DNA of 64,000 bases from Litorimonas sp965205225 (lineage in GTDB: Bacteria; Pseudomonadota; Alphaproteobacteria; Caulobacterales; Maricaulaceae): the NCBI GenBank assembly GCA_965205225.1, contig CBDBFZ010000002.1, forward strand, positions 1,116,001 through 1,180,000. Reading direction: 5' to 3'. The position numbers and the translations under genes were made by a program. The notes under the pieces are model-generated. The model ran no database searches and was not told where the DNA came from. It saw only the letters and a program-made list of their open reading frames with translations. Below are positions 42,877-52,258 of this stretch, piece after piece (the stretch's first letter is position 1; each line of letters starts with the position of its first letter).

Positions 42877-43782
42877 TCAGCTTTGCAGACGGGCCAGCAA
42901 AGCCTGACCCAGCGCCAATGCGCCCTGATTGACCCCGTCTATGACCGCCGCATGGGGCAGGTAGAGATAGGGTTCGATCATTTCGAGTTCGATCAGGGCC
43001 AGGTCTCCGTCCAGACCGCGCAGTAAATCAACACGGGCATAGAGCGGCGGTGAATCGAGTGTCGCCAAGATGTTGTTGGCCTCTGCCAATTCCTCGGCAC
43101 TGGGTTGATAGATTGTTTCCTGTCCGCCAAACGCGCTCTGAATCCGGTAATCTCCCGGCTTGGCCGTCTTGACCAGCGCATGGCTGAACACGCCCCCAAA
43201 ATAGAGAAAACTATATTCACCTTCCTCGGTCACGCTGGGCAGGAAGGGCTGGATCAGTGCTTGACCGGGCGGGAGCAGCTCTGCGTCTGGCCATGAATTG
43301 CCTTTGCTGTGCAGCACTTGCCGCCATGCCCCGCCGCCGACTTGTGGTTTGATGACAATACGGGCTGCGGCGAATTGTTCGAAGGCTGCGTTCGTGCCTG
43401 CTTCCGTGACGGTTTCAACGCTGAGCGTCGGGATCACTTTGGCGCCATTGGCCGCCATGTCCTGCAAATATCTTTTATCCGAATTCCAGTGCAGCAGCGA
43501 AGGGGGGTTGAAGACGGGCGCGGTCGTATTGGCTTCGCGCATCGTGTCGAGAAACCGGGCCTCATTACCTTCGAAATAGTCCCAGACCATTAGCGGTAGA
43601 AAAGCGTCGAACTCTGCGGCGCAGTCCGCTGCATCGTCCCATAATAAGGGGTCGATTGTCAGCCCCAACTCAGCGAATGCCGGACGCAAGGATCCCAGTT
43701 CTTCATCGAACTCGAACATATCCACGCGGCGATTGTCGAACCCAGGAAGAAGGTTGGATGAGGCGAGAAGGCCAATGCGCAT
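42877..43782 (-). CDS. ATP-grasp domain protein
   Basis: 301 residues from ATG at 43782; a longer frame to 43848 has no homology-like start. ATP-grasp features: VWDYFEGNEARFLDTM, WNSDKRYLQDMAANGAKVIP, RIVIKPQVGGGAWRQV, EYSFLYFGGVFSHALVKTA, and the metal-binding end LIELEMIEPYLYLPHA. Members ligate amino acids or make peptide-like bonds. The substrate is unknown. It ends 2 bases from the convergent response-regulator stop. Confidence 0.82.
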   Translation of the reverse strand: MRIGLLASSNLLPGFDNRRVDMFEFDEELGSLRPAFAELGLTIDPLLWDDAADCAAEFDAFLPLMVWDYFEGNEARFLDTMREANTTAPVFNPPSLLHWNSDKRYLQDMAANGAKVIPTLSVETVTEAGTNAAFEQFAAARIVIKPQVGGGAWRQVLHSKGNSWPDAELLPPGQALIQPFLPSVTEEGEYSFLYFGGVFSHALVKTAKPGDYRIQSAFGGQETIYQPSAEELAEANNILATLDSPPLYARVDLLRGLDGDLALIELEMIEPYLYLPHAAVIDGVNQGALALGQALLARLQS

Positions 43783-43942
43783 AACTGAATATCCGGTTTC
43801 GCGTTGGGATGAACCCGTGCGATTTATTTGTGACGCAAGCCAAAACACACGCTATGGAGACCGCCTAGGCGTCAATTGATGGTGTGAAAAGACCAATCAG
43901 GGCTCTATGGGCAACGACCCCAGAATTTTCTCAGGACAGATC

Positions 43943-44938
43943 ATGTCATCCCATTATCACGTCGTCGGCATCGGCAACGCCATCATGGACGTCATTGCGC
44001 CGGTTAAGGACAGTTTTCTATCCGACTATGAAATGAGCAAGGGCACAATGGCTTTGATCGATCAGGATCGAGCCCTGATGCTGGATGGTACCATGCGCGC
44101 AACAGGCGAAGCACAGACGATTGCGGGCGGCTCTGCCGCCAACACGATGGTCGGTATTGCGGCTATGGGGCTCCGCGCGGCCTATGTTGGCAAAACGGGA
44201 CGGGACAAAACCGGACAGGCCCTGGCAGACGGTTATAAGGATGTCGGACTCGATTTCGCGATGCGGCCCTCTGATAGCGGCTTGGCCTCGGCCCGGAGCA
44301 TGATCCTTGTCACGCCGGATGGAGAGCGGACGATGAACACCTTCCTCGGAGCCTCTGTCGAATTTAGAAAAGCCGATGTGCAGGACGCAATGATTCGCGC
44401 GGCGGACGTGCTCTATCTCGAAGGCTATCTGTTTGATACCGAATCGGCGAAGGCTGCTTTTGTGCATGCGGCCGAAGTGGCGCGCGCTGCTGGCGGGAAA
44501 GTCGCCGTAACATTGTCAGATCCCTTCTGTGTTGACCGCCACCGAGAAAGCTTCCGTCATCTAGTCGATCATCAATGCGACATCGTGTTTGCTAATCAGG
44601 ATGAGTTGATGACTCTGACTCAGGCAGAAAGCCTGGATGGGGCGATGGACGAAATTGAACGCAAAGATCTCGTGCTGTGCGTGACACGCGGCCCAAAAGG
44701 GTCTGTCATCAGTGACGGGACGCGCCTCTATCACGTGCCAGCTGTCTGGGCAGAAACGCTCGTCGATACGACCGGAGCGGGCGATCAATATGCAGCAGGC
44801 GTGCTAGCAGGCCGTGCTCTGGGTCTGGACTGGGCGGATGCCGGTTATCTCGGCTCTGTTGCCGCGGCGGAAGTGATTGGCCATTACGGGGCCAGACCTG
44901 AAATGCCGATCCACGAAATGGCGCTCGGCCTGTCCTGA
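43943..44938 (+). CDS. PfkB-family sugar/adenosine kinase
   Basis: 331 residues from ATG 43943 (AGGAC upstream). PfkB signatures: GIGNAIMDVIA, AGGSAANTMVGIAAMG, the second signature DTTGAGDQYAAGVLAG with catalytic Asp in GAGD. The closest alphaproteobacterial relatives are annotated as adenosine kinase. The sequence supports the family strongly and the substrate only moderately. Confidence 0.88.
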   Translation: MSSHYHVVGIGNAIMDVIAPVKDSFLSDYEMSKGTMALIDQDRALMLDGTMRATGEAQTIAGGSAANTMVGIAAMGLRAAYVGKTGRDKTGQALADGYKDVGLDFAMRPSDSGLASARSMILVTPDGERTMNTFLGASVEFRKADVQDAMIRAADVLYLEGYLFDTESAKAAFVHAAEVARAAGGKVAVTLSDPFCVDRHRESFRHLVDHQCDIVFANQDELMTLTQAESLDGAMDEIERKDLVLCVTRGPKGSVISDGTRLYHVPAVWAETLVDTTGAGDQYAAGVLAGRALGLDWADAGYLGSVAAAEVIGHYGARPEMPIHEMALGLS

Positions 44939-45044
44939 CATTCCGGCGTAACATTTCCGTGCGGAGTCTGTGTCAGGGTCGCGCCTTATCCAAAGCCCGA
45001 TAGGCGCTAAAGCTGAACCCCTGTAATAAGGGGACCAACCGCTC

Positions 45045-45437
45045 ATGCGTTCTATTCACGAAATACCGCTGCTTCTACTTGTCGTCGTCGCGGCGCTCGC
45101 CGCCTTTGGTTTCTGGGCTATGGGGCATCCGAACTTGCGGCGCCCATCATGCTGGGCGACGTGTTCGTGGTGGGTTTCCGGCCGCTCATCTTCGCAACAG
45201 CCGCAACCGGGACGCCCTCGGCATCCGTCGTGCTGCTGCAGGATATTCTCGTCAGTCAGGGTGTCCGCCGAGTATGCAACTTACGCCACGGGGCTTATTG
45301 TCACCATCGACACGCTGATCCTCGACCGCCTTCGGACCGGCATGAATATGCAGTCGGATTTGATGAGCACGGTCAACGGCCTGAAGCTTTACTACCGCAA
45401 GCCGCACGTTCTGGGTGATGGTGAGATTGTTGAGTAA
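45045..45437 (+). pseudogene. Unidentified, frame-shifted membrane protein remnant
   Basis: An N-terminal hydrophobic helix (IPLLLLVVVAALAAFGFWAM) is followed by coherent coding in frame 2 (APIMLGDVFVVGFRPLIFAT), then in the first frame again (YATGLIVTIDTLILDRLRTG). Two compensating frame changes suggest a decayed gene of ~130 residues. A small hairpin CCCCT-GTAATA-AGGGG (45018-45033) precedes it. I do not recognise the family. Confidence 0.4.
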
Positions 45438-45581
45438 ATTATCCTCCTTCTATCACCCCGGCCAAGTCGTGTAACGATGCAGAGCCAGGACCTGTCGGTA
45501 GAAGAGGCACTGGCTTTGGAAAGCAGGCGTTATGTCCCGGATCGCCTTCGGCGTCCGGGATGACAGATAGAAAAAGGTCGA

Positions 45582-45737
45582 GTGAGCGCGCATCTTCACT
45601 TCGTCTATATTCTTGCCAGTCGCCCGTTTGGACCGATCTATGTTCGTATGACGAATGATCCGGTTGTCCGGATATTAGATTATCGGTTCGGCAATGGGAG
45701 CTCACATGTCTGGAAATATAAGATGCGTTCTGCCTAG
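45582..45737 (+). pseudogene. GIY-YIG nuclease N-terminal fragment
   Basis: 51 codons from GTG: HFVYILASRPFGPIYVRMTN is the GIY-YIG entry, with YVR in place of the usual YVG, then VVRILDYR with the catalytic arginine. It stops at a TAG formed where an IS5-family element begins (45737). The rest of the ~95-residue domain is gone. Confidence 0.65.
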
Positions 45738-47128
45738 GTTGTAGTGAAGAATTAACTTTTAGGGCCTTGCCTAGTTTATTGGCATTTTCCTGAGGTATCT
45801 TAGCAGGATTTCGAGTGATCGACGCGGAAGTGACCATACCCAATATCCACAAGTCGGTTATAACCCTGCCAACCATCCGAGTTAATGATGGAACGAACAT
45901 CGACTTTACCCCGGATAATCCCCTGTAGGGTGGCTCTGGAGCAGTCTGGCACGGTCTCGGTGTAAGACCCGCCCGGCCTGTTCGTAGATGCCAAACAGGG
46001 TGGTCTTGCCATAGGCCCCGCGCCCGCGTTTGCCCTTGACGCGGGTTGCGCCGAAATAACTTTCGTCAACCTCGCCCACACCGAAGAAGGGTCTGTCCGC
46101 CTCGCAGGCCCGATGGATGCGTTCGCGAAGAGCGCGGTAGGTCCGGTTGATGGTGTTACGGTTAAGCCCTGTCAGTTGGGCTGTTTGCAGGGCTGTCAGA
46201 TCAGCGGCAAAGCAGCGAACGACCTCCCGAATTTTGCGTTCGGACAGGTGCGACCCTTTTGAATAACGATTTTCATTGCATATAGTGACTTAGATCCTAA
46301 ATGTTCCTTCATTTTTGTCAGGAGCGCACATATGTCTGGTTATCAGGAACTTACGGAGGAACAATGGAGCCGTTTAAAGCCTTATTTGCCTTATGGGAGC
46401 ACAGGGAAACCGGGTCGCAACGCCAATAACAGGCTTTTCATTGATGCTTTGTTGTGGATGGCCCGTTCGGGCGGGCGTTGGCGCGATTTACCCGAACGGT
46501 TCGGGCGTTTTGACAGTGTCAAACGGCGTTATTATCTCTGGGTTGAGGCCGGGGTTTTAGAAGATGTCTTTAAGGCCTTACGCACTCACGCTGATCAAGA
46601 GTGGCTGATGATGGATGCCACAATTGTGCGGGCGCATGCCCAAGCGGCCGGGGCGCGGCATAAAAAAGGGGGCCTGATGCCCATGCATTGGGGCGTTCCA
46701 GGGGGGACGTTCCAAGGGCGGCCTGACGACAAAAATACATGGGCTGACAGATGCATTGGGTTTAGCTCTGCGCCTGATAGCAACGGGCGGGCACTGTAGC
46801 GAAATGACGCAAGCCGCCGCCTTATTGGCAGGGTTTAAGGCGGATCATGTCTTGGCGGATAAGGGCTATGATGGCCGGTGCGTTATAGACGCGGTGAATG
46901 AGAGCGGGGCTATGCCCGTTATTCCGTCCCGAAAAAATGCGCGCAAGCCAAGGCAAACTGATATGGCTTTGTATAAGGAACGTAATATTGTCGATCGCTT
47001 CTTTGGCTATCTCAAACAGTTCCGGCGTGTGGCTACGCGATATGATAAGCATATCCAAAACTATATGGGCTTCGTCTATATCGCAGCTATCAAGATCTGG
47101 CTCAAATGATTAATTCTTCACTACGACC
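45737..47128 (+). mobile_element. IS5-family (IS427-like) element, copy 2, interrupted
   Basis: Starts GGTTGTAGTGAAGAATTAAC and ends CTTCACTACGACC, flanked by TA (45735-45736, 47129-47130). The transposase frames run plus: orfA 46332-46799 and orfB 46756-47109. A partial IS1595 element sits 25 bases inside its left end, so the left ~40 bases are split and partly deleted. Confidence 0.88.
45762..46298 (-). mobile_element. IS1595-family element, partial copy 2
   Basis: Begins GGGCCTTGCCTAGTTTATTG and ends TTAGATCCT, lacking the last ~33 bases and with an internal deletion near 45810. Broken transposase pieces (VDESYFGATRVKGKRGRGAY in another frame, INSDGWQGYNRLVD) read on minus. It is nested in the IS5-family copy 2. 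Confidence 0.82.
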
Positions 47129-47130
47129 TA

Positions 47131-47507
47131 GTAATCCAGAGCGGAGTTCGGCATTTTACTTCAATCGCTCCAAGCCGACTTGATCGACTCTTTCTAATAG
47201 TTCTTACCTATATATTTGTGAGAAATATTGTTAATGGTGAAGTTTGTGAAAGGAATGATTTTTCGCTAATTTATGAGGATGAACAGGCCAAAACAGTCAT
47301 ACAAATCCGATCAGGAATAATCACTGCGATAAGGCGAGGGTCTCGGTATAGTATTGATTTGTGACTCTCCATATTGGAGGCCGAGGGTTTACTCTCTACT
47401 GCACCCATCCGTCCGCTCATGCTGACCCCTCCTAAAACCCGTCTTCTGACGCTCCCGGCGACACTTTATTTTCATCCACTGGATGAAAATCCCGCACTAT
47501 GCGCGGA
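47131..47507. other. Gap with a short orphan coding fragment
   Basis: An open stretch reads RLFLIVLTYIFVRNIVNGEV, then KTVIQIRSGIITAIRRG, ending at a TGA near 47364. It starts directly after the IS5-family copy 2, so it may be the tail of a gene cut by the insertion. Family unknown. The rest up to lepA shows nothing clear. Confidence 0.35.
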
Positions 47508-49328
47508 TCAAGCGTCATCCATTTTAAGTGCCGCGATAAACGCCTCTTGCGGGATTTCCACGCGCCCGAACTGGCGCATCCGCTTTTTCCCTTTTTTCTG
47601 CTTATCCAGTAACTTCCTTTTCCGTGACGCGTCGCCGCCATAGCATTTGGCAGTCACGTCCTTGCGCATCGCGGCGATGGTTTCCCGGGCGATGATTTTA
47701 CCGCCAATGATGGCCTGGACAGGGATTTTGAACAGGTGACGCGGAATGAGGTCTTTGAGTCTCTCGCACATGTGGCGGCCGCGGCTCTCGGCATTATTGC
47801 GGTGGACCAGCATGGACAGCGCGTCGACGGGTTCGCCGTTGACGAGGATGCTCATCTTGACGAGGTCGCCTTTGCGCTCGCCAATGGCCTGATAGTCGAA
47901 GGAGGCATAGCCTTTGGAGACGGATTTCAGCCGGTCATAGAAATCGAACACGACTTCATTGAGCGGCAGCTTATATTCCACCATCGCCCGCGCGTCGACA
48001 TAGGTCAGCGCGGTCTGGACGCCGCGACGGTCCTGGCAGAGCTTCAGAATGCCGCCGAGATAATCGTCCGGCGTCATGATGGTCGCCTTGATCCAGGGCT
48101 CTTCAATATGTTCGATCGCCATCACGTCCGGCATGTCGGCGGGATTGTGCAGCTGTACCGGATCGCCCTTTTTCATGACCAGCGTATAGACTACCGACGG
48201 GGCCGTGGTGATGAGGGCGAGATCGAATTCACGCTCCAGCCGTTCCTGAATAATCTCCAGATGCAGCAGGCCGAGAAAGCCGCAGCGGAAGCCAAAGCCG
48301 AGCGCGGCGGAAGATTCCATCTCGTAGGAGAAGCTGGCGTCGTTCAGGCGGAGGCGGCCCATCGCGTTGCGCAGATCTTCGAAATCCGCCGCGTCGACCG
48401 GAAATATACCGCAGAACACAACCTGCTGGGCGGGTTTGAAGCCCTCCAGCGGGGTTTCGGTCGGGCGTTTATCTTCAGTGATTGTATCGCCGACGGCGGC
48501 GTCGGCCACTTCCTTGATCGATCCGGTCAGAAAGCCGACTTCGCCAGGGCTGATGGACTTTAAATCGGTCGGTTTTGGCTTGAACACACCGACCTTGTCG
48601 ACCGTATAGCTCGCACCTGTATTCATAGTGCGGATGCGCATACCCTTGCTGATCGTGCCTTCCAGCACGCGGAATAGCACGATGACGCCCATATAGGTGT
48701 CGTACCAGGCATCGACGAGCATCGCCTTGAGCGGGGCGTCCGGATCGGCCTGGATGGGCGGCGGCAGGCGGTGTGCGATCGCTTCCAGCACGTCTTCGAT
48801 ACCCAGGCCACTCTTGGCGGAACATTCAATCGCGTCTGACGCATCGAGGCCGATCATCTCTTCGATCTGCGCCTTGACCCGCTCCGGCTCGGTAGCAGGC
48901 AGGTCGATCTTGTTCAGGACCGGGACGATTTCGTGGTCATGCTCGATTGCTTGATAGACATTGGCGAGAGTCTGGGCTTCCACGCCCTGGCTCACATCGA
49001 CGACGAGGATCGAGCCTTCGCAGACCGAGAGTGAGCGCGAGACTTCATAGGCGAAGTCGACATGGCCCGGCGTGTCCATCAGGTTCAGAATATAGTCCTG
49101 TCCGTCCCTGGCCCTATAATCAAGGCGCACAGTCTGAGCCTTGATGGTGATGCCGCGTTCCTTTTCGATGTCCATATTGTCGAGCACCTGCTCGGACATT
49201 TCGCGGTCCGTCAGCCCGCCGCAATGGGCGATCATGCGGTCGGCGAGCGTGGACTTCCCATGGTCGATATGCGCGACGATGGAGAAGTTGCGGATCTGGC
49301 TCTGATCGGTTTTTTCATCGATGCTCAT
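47508..49328 (-). CDS. lepA: Elongation factor 4 (LepA)
   Basis: 606 residues. A translational GTPase that acts on stalled or back-translocating ribosomes. G1 AHIDHGKSTLADRM, G2 ERGITIKAQTVRL, G3 DTPGHVDF and G4 NKIDLP. The LepA-specific C-terminus has GGKIIARETIAAMRKDVTAK and YGGDASRKRKLLDKQKKGKK. Full length, intact, despite IS elements on both sides. Confidence 0.97.
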   Translation of the reverse strand: MSIDEKTDQSQIRNFSIVAHIDHGKSTLADRMIAHCGGLTDREMSEQVLDNMDIEKERGITIKAQTVRLDYRARDGQDYILNLMDTPGHVDFAYEVSRSLSVCEGSILVVDVSQGVEAQTLANVYQAIEHDHEIVPVLNKIDLPATEPERVKAQIEEMIGLDASDAIECSAKSGLGIEDVLEAIAHRLPPPIQADPDAPLKAMLVDAWYDTYMGVIVLFRVLEGTISKGMRIRTMNTGASYTVDKVGVFKPKPTDLKSISPGEVGFLTGSIKEVADAAVGDTITEDKRPTETPLEGFKPAQQVVFCGIFPVDAADFEDLRNAMGRLRLNDASFSYEMESSAALGFGFRCGFLGLLHLEIIQERLEREFDLALITTAPSVVYTLVMKKGDPVQLHNPADMPDVMAIEHIEEPWIKATIMTPDDYLGGILKLCQDRRGVQTALTYVDARAMVEYKLPLNEVVFDFYDRLKSVSKGYASFDYQAIGERKGDLVKMSILVNGEPVDALSMLVHRNNAESRGRHMCERLKDLIPRHLFKIPVQAIIGGKIIARETIAAMRKDVTAKCYGGDASRKRKLLDKQKKGKKRMRQFGRVEIPQEAFIAALKMDDA

Positions 49329-49492
49329 GGTCCTCGCGGGGTAGGGCTGCGCAGGGCCGGGTGCAAGCGCTTTGGACTGCGCTCAATGGTTCATTGACTG
49401 CCTTTCATAACAAATCCTGTCATCTGCCGCCTAACAATGGCAGATTTCAGTTCGTTCAGGGAGCCTTTTGAAAGGGCGAATATCATAAAGAA

Positions 49493-50220
49493 GGGTCTTG
49501 CCTAGTTGATTGGCATTTTCCTGAGATATTTTAGCAGAATTTTGTATTTATCCTCAAGCCTGTGATTATATCTCCATTCGGTTTCCTTGAGGTGGAGATG
49601 AAAGGTGTGTTTTGGAACGCCCTTAAATTTCGCCAGACGCACCTTGGCCAGTCCCCAGAAGCCTTCGATGCCGTTGATGTGGGTCGGGCCCTGGGCGAAC
49701 TCGTCCTTCGAGTGATCGACGCGGAAGTGACCATACCCAATATCCACAAGTCCGTTATAACCCTGCCAATCATCCGAGTTGATGATGGACCGAACATCGA
49801 CTTTACCCCGGATAATCCCCTATAGGGTGGCTCTGGAGCAGTCTGGCACGATCTCGGTGTAGACCCGCCCGGCCCGTTCGTAGATGCCAACAGGGTGGTC
49901 TTTCCATAGGCCCCGCGCCCGCGTTTGCCCTTGACGCGGGTTGCGCCGAAATAGCTTTCGTCAACCTCGCCCACGCCGAAGAAGGGTCTGTCCGCCTCGC
50001 AGGCCCAATGGATGCGTTCGCGAAGAGCGCGGTAGGTCCGGTTGATGGTGTTACGGTTAAGCCCTGTCAGTTGGGCTGTTTGCAGGGCTGTCAGATCAGC
50101 GGCGAAGCAGCGAACGACCTCCCGAATTTTGCGTTCGGACAGGTGCGAACCTTTTGAATAATGATTTTCATAGCATACAGTGACTTAGATCCTATGCGGA
50201 GCCAATCAAATAGGCAAGAC
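49493..50220 (-). mobile_element. IS1595-family element, copy 3, inactive
   Basis: Left end GGGTCTTGCCTAGTTGATTG, right end about CAATCAAATAGGCAAGAC. The transposase on minus is broken by loss of one base near 49890 and by a TAG where the intact copy has CAG (~49822). It abuts an IS5-family end at ~50221. Bases 49329-49492 before it show no feature. Confidence 0.85.
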
Positions 50221-50367
50221 TCTAAATCTAATATGTGACTATGACTGCGATTGTGATTGCGGCCATGAAGATGTCGGCCCGTTGATCATATCGTGTTGCA
50301 ACGCGTCGCCAATCTTTGAGCCGCCCGAACATGTTTTCTATCTTATGGCGTTATTTATATTGTGTTT

Positions 50368-51099
50368 GGGTCATGCCTAGTTGATTGGATTTTCTCTGAA
50401 GTATCGTAACAGGGTTTTGTACTTGTCTTCAAGCCTGTGATTATATCTCCATTCCGTTTCCTTCAGGTGTAGATGAAAGGTGTGTTTTGGAACGCCCTTA
50501 AACTTCGCTAGACGCACCTTGGCCAGCCCCCAGAAGCCTTCGATGCCGTTGATGTGGGTTGGGCCCTGGGCGAACTCGTCCCTGGAATGATCTACCCGAT
50601 AATGACCATAGCCTATATCGACCAGTCCGTTATAGCCGCGCCAGCCATCGGAGTTGATGATGGAAGACGGGTTAACCCTACCCCGGATAATCCCCTGTAG
50701 GGTGGCTCTGGAGCAGTCTGGCACGATCTCGGTATAGACCCGCCCGGCCCGTTCGTAGATGCCAAACAGGGTGGTCTTGCCATAGGCCCCGCGCCCGCGT
50801 TTGCCCTTGACGCGGGTTGCGCCGAAATAGCTTTCATCAACCTCGACCACGCCGAAGAAGGGTTTGTCCGCCTCGCAGGCCCAATGGATGCGTTCGCGAA
50901 GAGCGCGGTAGATCCGGTTGATGGTGTTACGGTTAAGCCCTGTCAGTTGGGCTGTTTGCAGGGCTGTCAGATCAGCGGCGAAGCAGCGAACGACCCCCCG
51001 AATTTTGCGCTCGGACAGATGCGAACCTTTTGAGTGATGATTTTTCATTGCATACAGTGACTTAGATCCTATGCGGAGCCAATCAACTAGGCATGACCC
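50368..51099 (-). mobile_element. IS1595-family element, copy 4, intact, 732 bp
   Basis: Perfect 21-bp terminal inverted repeats (starting GGGTCATGCCTAGTTG) and a perfect 8-bp target duplication, TTGTGTTT at 50360-50367 and 51100-51107. It is the only copy with full ends, duplication and an intact transposase, so it is the likely active member and the most recent insertion. Confidence 0.95.
50377..51048 (-). CDS. IS1595-family (ISXO2-like) transposase
   Basis: 223 residues from the ATG at 51048. N-terminal helix-turn-helix like region (LTALQTAQLTGLNRNTINRI), then the DDE-type domain: VEVDESYFGATRVKGKRGRG, INSDGWRGYNGLVD, and NGIEGFWGLAKVRL with the third catalytic position. C-terminus HLKETEWRYNHRLEDKYKTL. 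The frame is open upstream into the host IS5 transposase, giving a 315-codon chimeric frame from 51324; the natural start is the internal ATG. Confidence 0.9.
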   Translation of the reverse strand: MKNHHSKGSHLSERKIRGVVRCFAADLTALQTAQLTGLNRNTINRIYRALRERIHWACEADKPFFGVVEVDESYFGATRVKGKRGRGAYGKTTLFGIYERAGRVYTEIVPDCSRATLQGIIRGRVNPSSIINSDGWRGYNGLVDIGYGHYRVDHSRDEFAQGPTHINGIEGFWGLAKVRLAKFKGVPKHTFHLHLKETEWRYNHRLEDKYKTLLRYFRENPIN

Positions 51100-51413
51100 T
51101 TGTGTTTTACAGAATGAAGCGGGAGAGTTTCGCCCCTTTCGCGGTGGAATGCAGGCTGTGATACCTTTAGCCCTTAGGGCCGCACGATAATCATCAGAGC
51201 CATAGCCCTTATCACCGATCAGTGTGATGTCCGGCCCATCGGGCAGAACAGGATAAAGGCTTTTCGCACCAAGATAGTCTGAGGTCTGCCCCGCTGTTAG
51301 ATATAGGGCGATCGGACGGCCCATTCCATCGCATACAGCGTGTAGCTTTGTGTTCAGGCCGCCTTTAGTGCGCCCGATGTGACGGGGAAGTATCCCCTTT
51401 TAAGAGGCTTGAA

Positions 51414-52165
51414 GCTGTCCGATGGGCTGTTATCGAGCCCTTTGTTCCGGGTGGATGCAAAGGTCGGCGTGGGCCACGTAGTAATGGGCGGACTTTCATC
51501 AATGCTCTGCTATGGCTGGCTCGCTCCGGTGCCCGGTGGCGCGATATTCCCGAACGGTACGGTCACAGTACCAGACCATACAGCGCCATTATTATCGTTG
51601 GCTGGATGCGGGTATTATCGACGCCATATTTCGGACCCTGATACAAGACGTGGATACGGAATGGATACAAATCGACAGTACAGTCATCAAGGCTCACAAA
51701 CAGGCCGTGGGGGCGTCACTTGAAAAAGTGGGCAATCCTCCCAGTGTCTGGGCCAATGTCTGGGCCGCTCAAGAGGCGGTTTCACGACAAACTCCTGTCA
51801 GTGACGGTTTGGGGTTGCCTTTGCGCTTCGAGGTCGGAGCCGGACAGGCGCGCGATATGAAATAGGCCATTCCCCTTATGAAGACCTGTTTGCCTGCGGG
51901 TTACGGTCTGGCTGATATAGCCTATGATGCAGACAGTCTGATCACAGCTATTCGCAAAACAGGAGCAGACGTTGGCAATCCCCCAAAGTCAAACCGTCTT
52001 GATCCACAGACTTATTACAAGGCTCGCTATAAGGACCGCAATCAGCTCGAACGTCTGCTTGGAAAGCTCAAGGTGTTCAGGCGCGTCTCTACGCAGTACG
52101 ATAAACGCGTCAAAACCTTCATGGGCTTCACCAAACGCGCCGCTATATATCTATGGCTCAAATAG
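51414..52165 (+). pseudogene. IS5-family transposase (third type), broken
   Basis: Starts within AVRWAVIEPFVPGG, then FINALLWLARSGARWRDIPE. A frameshift near 51570 leads to QYQTIQRHYYRWLDAGIID and IQIDSTVIKAHKQAVGAS. A TAG at 51863 interrupts GQARDMK-AIPLMK. The end ERLLGKLKVFRRVSTQYDKR gives the catalytic glutamate region. One frameshift plus one nonsense codon, so inactive. Confidence 0.85.
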
Positions 52166-52258
52166 GTAAAGGGTCACCACAGTCTAAAAAGTTCTTGATT
52201 TGTTCTTTTGTTTCTGTTTGCTTGGAGCGGCGTTGAAAACGGCGCGCGGGAATAGTTT

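Larger units (their letters stand above)
50221..51413 (-). mobile_element. IS5-family element (second type), copy 1, truncated and interrupted
   Basis: Minus-strand pieces GGLNTKLH-like region, then RPIALYLTAGQTSDYLGAKS, PDITLIGDKGYGSDDYRAAL and ACIPPRKGRNSPASFCK match the copy at 54748-56910. It is split at TTGTGTTT by an intact IS1595 element (50368-51099), and cut at ~51413 by a third transposase remnant. The 5' part of its transposase is missing. Confidence 0.82.
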
